This document shows, one piece after another, positions 57,925 through 64,000 of a DNA stretch of 64,000 bases. The stretch comes from Liolophura sinensis. Taxonomy: Eukaryota; Mollusca; Polyplacophora; Chitonida; Chitonidae. The notes beneath the pieces are model-generated. The model searched no databases, had not been told where the DNA came from, and was given only the letters and a program-made list of their open reading frames with translations. The stretch lies in contig NC_088302.1 of assembly GCF_032854445.1 (NCBI RefSeq), positions 48,762,046 through 48,826,045 of the forward strand, in the 5' to 3' direction. The first letter of the stretch is position 1; every line of letters begins with the position of its first letter. The position numbers and the translations under genes are program-made.

Positions 57925-59775
57925 AAGTGTGGGTTACAGGATTATTTGGACCAGTTCTGTTTACATCATGTGGGTCAATTTTTGGACCATTTACCAAGAG
58001 ACAGGGCGATGTTTTAATTTACAGACAAAGCGTCATCTAGTTTAATATTATAATACATTAAAATAAATTTATAAATTTAAATTAAAGTTACAATAAATAA
58101 TAAAAGTCGTCTGGACTGTGCCATGAGAAAACGGCTAAGAAATTAGTCTAAGTGGATTGTAGAAATATTTGCATTTATAAGGCGAAATTACGGGTGCAAT
58201 TATAAAACAAACGGAAGAAAAATAAGCTTTGAGGTCTTCAAACGAAGAAAAGGAGGCGTAGATTCCTGTCCTCTGAAAAATACCATTTCAGTGCTGCCAA
58301 AGTAAAAATGCAAACTGAGTAATTCTCTGTCGATGTGCATTTTATACATGTATAATCTCATCTTGGTTGTGTAGACGTGGTCTGTAATTTGGTGATTGGG
58401 GTGACCCTGAAATTATGTGGCATCATGTTACAAACTCTTATAGGAATGGAAATACTCAGTAAAACAATTTCCAGTTTTGAACAGTTAACGTCCCAGCCTC
58501 AGCTTTAAATATGAGCTTAAATAGTGCAAAAAGGCTTCGCAAAGTCTCATAATAGATCACAGTTTGTACTTTAGGACATCAGCAAGTGCTGTGCATATAT
58601 ATATATATATATTCCGCAGAACTTAGTTAGCCGTTTAGGGCAAAATCCTCACCTCATCCGCTCTTGTCTTATGGTATCCTGTACATTGGCACGGCACGAC
58701 AAATATTTATCAAGATGGAAAGACCGGTGCAATTCAAGATTTCATGAAAAAAATTGTTTCAACCTAAATGGAAAATAAAATGTTTTGGACCCACCTACCT
58801 ATGTACTAAATAGTAGAGGTCCTGCAAGATACGGACGAAAAAACAAATGTTCTCTGAATACTGATGTCCCGAAGCCCTTCATCATTGCAGATTTACCCCC
58901 CTCTGCAAGCATGCTAAAACAGTCATGGCCGTGTGCTATAAAATGAAAGGGAGTTAAATCCCTACCATCGAACGTATGGAAAATCTCTCTAAACCTTCAT
59001 TTGATCCAGCAACTACGGATAGTTGTCAGAAACATATTTTTCTCAACAAGTTGTTCTGGTGAGTCAGCGCCATTAATATGCTAGTAAAAAATATTCCCTA
59101 AAATCTCAGGTGGAAGCTTGGATTCGTAATGTGTCTAAACACACACTATACCTTGTTTCCTTTAAATTGTCGCCCATATTCAGTATTATGTATATTCATT
59201 CTTAAATCAGTAACACCACAAGTTCTGCACATCCACTTGTTGGACGTCCATATCATTGCAAAGAAAAGGCAGTTGTAACATTATTCTTATTCATAATGTT
59301 AAACCTGGTAAGCATATTTTCTACACTATGAACTCATTATCATGACGTTATAATTATTCAAAACCCGGTGGCTTGTCGGATAATTGGCGTGGGAATAAAC
59401 TGTTTTACAGTATTCATCCAAAAAGCAATCGTTTCATTTTAACAAAAAGTGTGAGTGATGCTAGAATGTATTCTGTTATTATAAAAAATACTGTGTCAAA
59501 CTAATATTAAAAAAAATATCCCATTAGTCTAATACACTCTTTATGTTAAACTAATAGAAGTAAGTGCTGTAGTGAAAGGAATAATCTGTTGCATTAACAT
59601 AATACATTTCAGCATCACTCAGACAACAGAATTTCTGTTAAATTGATCAGATTTTTTTTATAGTAGCAGCACCCCATGCGGTTAGAACCAACTTAACGTA
59701 GTAGCTTGAACAACTGTCTGACTATATTGGGTGTTTTAATAACAGAAATAATTTCTTAATTCCGAAATCTAAAGC
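57925..59775. other. Intergenic, shared with block A, no gene seen; contains the transposon's empty site
   Basis: Collinear with 20460-24290. At 58766-58769 AAAT occurs once, where block A has the 1816-bp DNA transposon between two AAAT copies. A short (AT)n lies at 58596-58612. Confidence 0.7.
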
Positions 59776-60571
59776 CCTACTGCCAGGAGATCATTTATCT
59801 ATAAGAGATAAGAAAATTACCTTCCAGGCTATATCTTGCTAAAAACAGGGTTTGGTGTAGAGTCAGTCACAATGTAGGGACCTGGGACCCAGTCAACAAA
59901 GCCGTCGTAACGCTGTCTCAAGCTTCAGTGAATCTCTTTCTCTTCACTGTATGTTGTCATGGAAACTGCTTGGAACGGTCTCTTTGTGTAACATTATCCA
60001 CAAAAGCCACCTGGTTTAAAAAATTATGACGTCACCCGAAGCGATGGTGTTTTTGTTGTAGAAAATCACCTTATATTTTAACATCATGAACTACAAAAAT
60101 AAATATTCTCACTAAATATTCCTTACAAGAATATGGGCATCCAGCATATCACTGTGTAAACCTTGTGGTGTGGTTTGTATAGGCGTGACTCATAGAAACA
60201 GACTATGGTGAGACAGTTAATCGACCTGTTCTTGTCATATAGGAATTTCTTGTGACTGTAACAGGATACTGCGCCCGTCCTTCTTAATAGGTTTTGCCCT
60301 AGCACCATAGACTCCGTTTTCAAGCTGATGTGACTGCAAGCGTGCAATGGATTTAAAACATAAAGACATAAAAAAGCGGGCACCAGAAGCATAGTCTGAC
60401 ACCATGTTATACTCAACAATATTAGGAGATAGGGTTTTATTTTAACTGCCTTCGTAAATGCATAAATAGCAGCACTTTACACGCTCTCTATCACCATCGC
60501 TTGCGCAAGGCTAGGTAAAAGCAATGCAATGGTGTTAGCTGCAGTTTGTAAGACGTCATTGTTCACTAAAT

Positions 60572-60703
60572 ACTTTTCTCTGTCGTAAAATATAGCTACG
60601 TGGCATGACTATGCACAAATTTATTATACAATGTAGAGGGAGGCCTTATCTAATCATACTATTCACAGCTGTAGTGCAACACATTCCATAGTTTCACACT
60701 GAC
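60572..60703 (+). repeat. Direct repeat, first copy, upstream of gene C exon 1
   Basis: About 130 bases from 'ctctgtcgtaaaatatagct' to 'ccatagtttcacactga' recur at 61669-61800 with only a few changes. Absent from block A. Confidence 0.85.
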
Positions 60704-60879
60704 ATTCGCACGGTGGGATTATAACAACTAGTACTAGTATTTCTCGATTATTGCTACACGTTAATAAAGTCTGGACTGTGGTGTTTTAGTGAGTATCTTT
60801 AACATGTTTCCCTCACGCTTTGGTCGCAGGAACTGCTAAGCATGTAAACCTATACGGCTATATTTCACTTTTGTCCACA

Positions 60880-61229
60880 GCTGAAAGATTATCAAATTTT
60901 CTTTCACTGTGGTGCAGGAGAAGGAAAATCGACAACGATGAAAACAAATGGAGCGTTAGTTTCATTCCTAAGACTTTCACTACGTCTGGAACTTACCCAT
61001 GCAGGATTCTTCGTTGGGACTGTTTTGTTTGGGAAAGCAAGATGGCTGCGTTAATTGTTTGGATCGCCAATCAAATGGATACAATGAAATCGATCCTATT
61101 TAGGAGGTAGAATACCCCTGTGAAAAAGAGTCGGTTTGCAGTTTACATGTACGTTTTAAGTGAAATCGATTTAATCTGACACGCCAAACTTTATTTAGAT
61201 CCGCAGGTAGCAGGCTAAACTTTGACGAG
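60880..61229 (+). promoter_or_regulatory. Presumed 5' region of fucosyltransferase gene C
   Basis: Counterpart of 24380-24689, preserved up to the exon-1 ATG. No clear TATA box. Confidence 0.35.
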
Positions 61230-61317
61230 ATGTGGCGAGGAAGCATTGAGACAACAATGGTCTCCAAGACACAAAGATATAGTTGGTGCTTGATGTTTCT
61301 GTTCTTTTGCACGACAG
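61230..61317 (+). CDS. Fucosyltransferase gene C, exon 1 (rest of gene outside the window)
   Basis: 88 bases, same length and phase as gene B exon 1: ATG, a short tail, then the hydrophobic run CLMFLFFCTTG and CAG|GTAAGA. Compared with gene B there are about a dozen base changes and no indel; the splice donor, start and hydrophobic run are kept, several tail residues differ. This implies a third GT11 gene whose catalytic exon lies beyond 64000; if the intron were as long as in gene B it would begin near 64.5 kb. Expression and intactness cannot be judged from this exon. Confidence 0.65.
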
Positions 61318-61668
61318 GTAAGACACAATTTTACGACACAAGTGCACTACTAATCCGTATCGCCCCCACTTCATTAATAGGCAGATGAGGCACAGACATG
61401 TACGACAGGCACATTGTTTACTATTTTATCTTAGTGGTTTTGTCACTTTGTCATTCGGAGCCAGAGTGCCACTTTCATGCATAGTTTTACTTGAAGTTCG
61501 TTGTCCAAAGATCACAAACATCCAGGGTGTCCAGCTTCATAGATAGAAATCTACCGGTGCATCACACATGGAAGAATTAATCATTTAATTATAAACAGTT
61601 GCATCTTTTATACATATATTTATGTTGCCTATGTAACCGTTTTACGCCGCTTTACTCGACAGGTAAAA

Positions 61669-61800
61669 GGCTTTCTCTGTCGAAAAATATAGCTACGTGG
61701 CATGACTATGCACAAATTTATTATACAATGTAAAGGGAGGCCTTATCTAGTCATACTATTCACAGCTGTAGTGCAACACATTCCATAGTTTCACACTGAA
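61669..61800 (+). repeat. Direct repeat, second copy, inside gene C intron 1
   Basis: Copy of 60572-60703. It directly precedes the minisatellite, so gene C exon 1 sits between the two copies. Confidence 0.85.
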
Positions 61801-64000
61801 TGCACACCTTATGTATCTGCTATGTCGTGTATCTGTTATGTCCGCCTTTACGCAGCAGGTAAGACAGAGGTGTATAGCAGGTGTGTATGTTATGGCCATC
61901 TTTATATGGCAGGTATCACACAGCTGTACAGCAGGTGTATCTGTTATGCCCGTCTTTGCACGGCAGGTAAAACACAGGTGTATAGCAGGTGTATCTGTTA
62001 GGTCCGTCAGTACACGGCAGGTAAGACACAGGTGTATAGCAGGTGTATCTGTTATGTTTCATTCTACACGGCAGGTAAGAAACACCTGTATAGCAGGTGT
62101 ATCTGTTATGTTTGATTTTACACGGCAGGTAAGAAACACCTGTATAGGAGGTGTTTCTGTTATGCCTATCTTTACACGGCAGGAAAGACATACGTGTGTA
62201 GCAGTTATGACTGTTTTGCCCATCTTTACACGCCAGGTAAGACACAGGTGTTTAGCAGGTGTATCTGTTATGCCCGTCTCTACACAGCAGGTAAGACACT
62301 GGTGTATAGCAGGTGTATCTCTTATCCCTTCTTTCCACTTTAGATAAGACACAGGTGTATAGCAAGTGTGTCTGTAATGGTCGTCTTTACACGGCAGGTA
62401 AGCAGGTATATTTGTTATACCCATCAAAACAAGGCAGTTTAGACAAAGGTGTAAAACAGGTGTATCTGTTATGGCCATCATTACACTGCAGGTGAGACAC
62501 AGGTGTATAGCAGGTGTTTCTGTTATGGTTGTCTTTACACGATTGTACGATACGGGTGTCTTTACACGACTTGTAGGACACAGGTGTATCTGTTATGCCC
62601 GTCTTTACACAACATGTAAGACATAGGTGTGTAGCAAGTTTTTCTGTTATGCCCGTCCTTACACGGAAGGTAAGACATGGGGGTATAGCATGTGTGTCTG
62701 TTTTGCCCGTCTTTGAACAGCAGGTAAGACACAGGTGTAAAGCAGGTGTATCTGTTATGCCCATCTTTACATGGCAGATAAGAGATAGGTGTATAGCAGG
62801 TGTGCCTGTTATGCATGTCTGTACACGGCAGGTAAGACATAGGTGTATAGCAGGTGTGTCATAGATGCCGGTCTTTACACGGCAGGTAAGATATACGTGT
62901 ATAGCAGACATACGTGTTATGCCTGCCTTTACACGGTAGGAAAGGCACAAGTGTAAGACAGGTGTATCTGTTATGCTCATCTGTACACGGCAGGTGAGAC
63001 ACAGGTGTGTCGCAGGTATTTCTATTAAGCCTGTCTTTACGCGACAGGTAGGACATAGGTGTATAGCAGATGTATCTGTTATGGTTGTCTTTACATTAAA
63101 AGTACAACACTTTTGTTTTTACACAACAGGTAAGACATAGGTGTACTTTCAGTGTATCTGCTATTATTGTCTTTGCACTACAGGTGAGAAACAATATACA
63201 GGTGTATATATTCTGGGTGCCTCTACATGACAGGAAAGGCACAGGCGTATCACTTATGAGTGTGCTTACGCGACAGGTAAGACACAGGTGTACAGCAGGT
63301 GTATATATTCTGGATGTCTCTACACAACAGGAAAGAATCAGGCGTATCACTTATGAGTGTCTTTACACGACAGGTAAAACGCTGGCGTATCACTTCTGTT
63401 TGTCTTTACGCGACAATTAAGACACAGGGGAATCACTTATGAATGTCTTTACACGACAGGTAAGACGGTTGTGTGTCAGTAATGAATGTCTTTACCTGAG
63501 AGATAAGACACAGGTGAATCACTTCTAAATGTCTTTACACGACAGGAAAGACAGTGGTGTATCACTTTTGAATGTATTTACATGACAGGTAAGACACAGG
63601 TGTATCACATATAAATGCCTTTACACGACAGGTAAGCCGGATGTGTATCAGTAATGAATGTCTTTACCTGACACGTAAGACACATGTGTATCACTTAGAA
63701 ATATCTTTACACGACAGGTAAGACGTTGGTGCATCACTTATAAATGTCTTTACACAACGCGTAAGACACAGGTGTATCACTTATGACTGCCTTTACACGA
63801 CATGTAAGACGCTGCTGTGTCACTTATGAATGTCTTTACACGACAGGTAAAACGCTTGTGTATCACTTATGAATGTCTTTACACGACAGGTAAGACACAG
63901 GTGTATCACTTATAAATGTCTCTACACGACAAATAAGTCGCTGGTGTATTACTTATGAGTGTCTTTACACGACAGGTAAGGCACAGGTATATTACCTTTT
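61801..64000 (+). repeat. Intronic minisatellite with reiterated splice-donor-like unit, gene C
   Basis: Over 2.2 kb without a break. To about 63110 the unit is about 53 bp: 'acacggcaggtaagacacag', 'gtgtatagcaggtgtatctg', 'ttatgcccgtcttt'. From there on a 43-bp unit prevails: 'tctttacacgacaggtaaga', 'cacaggtgtatcacttatga', 'atg'. About twenty units contain AGGTAAG or AGGTAAA. It continues past the window end. Open frames on both strands (up to 197 codons) are by-products of the repeat. Confidence 0.92.

Larger units (their letters stand above)
48230..61600. repeat. Segmental duplication, block B (partner of 4800-25080)
   Basis: Collinear with block A as described there. B-only items are a SINE (50974-51216), a solo LTR (51371-52130), a SINE tail (54815-54858), about 1.05 kb at 59775-60875 and a long (TA)n. 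B lacks the DNA transposon and the LTR retrotransposon. Its right part merges into the intron of gene C, where the minisatellite is greatly enlarged. Confidence 0.85.
61318..64000 (+). other. Intron 1 of fucosyltransferase gene C, incomplete
   Basis: Begins GTAAGA and runs to the window end without a catalytic exon. It holds the second copy of the 130-bp direct repeat and then the minisatellite. Confidence 0.55.

Noticed and set aside
61811-63420. Frames of up to 197 codons with repeating Cys/Thr/Arg patterns, and the idea of a Cys-rich repeat protein
   Set aside because: They follow the 43-53 bp minisatellite on both strands with changing frames; unit length is not a multiple of three in most units.
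63110-64000. CRISPR-like appearance of regular repeats
   Set aside because: Units are head-to-tail without unique spacers, in a metazoan intron.

Overview
This is eukaryotic, metazoan DNA. It has long AT-rich intergenic stretches, split genes, many tandem repeats and retroelements, and no operons. A tRNA-headed SINE recurs in at least ten copies. It carries a core ('tttacgccgtactcaag') that I associate with marine molluscs and related lophotrochozoans, so a mollusc is my best guess; I could not test this.

The real host genes form a tandem cluster of GT11 alpha-1,2-fucosyltransferase-like genes. Gene A has its catalytic exon at 2664-4036; its first exon must lie left of the window. Gene B is complete: a short exon encoding the cytoplasmic tail and start of the membrane anchor (24690-24777), a 3.2-kb intron, and a catalytic exon (27969-29167). 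Gene C has only its first exon (61230-61317); its intron runs off the right edge. Exon ends and starts agree in phase (phase 1), and the joined gene B reads as a type II Golgi enzyme of about 428 residues.

The stretch before gene B's first exon (about 4.8-25 kb) and that before gene C's (about 48.2-61.6 kb) are diverged copies of one segmental duplication. Each has since gained its own insertions, so each serves as the empty-site control for the other. Block A carries a Ty3/gypsy element with integrase placed before RT/RNase H (9125-12984), a 1.8-kb DNA transposon with a broken DDE-like gene (21446-23261) and extra SINEs. Block B carries a 760-bp solo LTR (51371-52130) and two other SINEs.

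The central 29.5-48 kb belongs to neither block. It holds two LINE relics with RNase H domains, a 41-bp minisatellite, a large broken minus-strand gene of an unrecognised coiled-coil family (about 43-46 kb) and smaller open frames.

The most striking feature is in the first intron of genes B and C. Directly after the true 5' splice site lies a minisatellite whose repeat unit contains a near-exact copy of the exon-1/intron-1 junction. Gene C's intron therefore offers about twenty extra consensus-like donor sites before the window ends.
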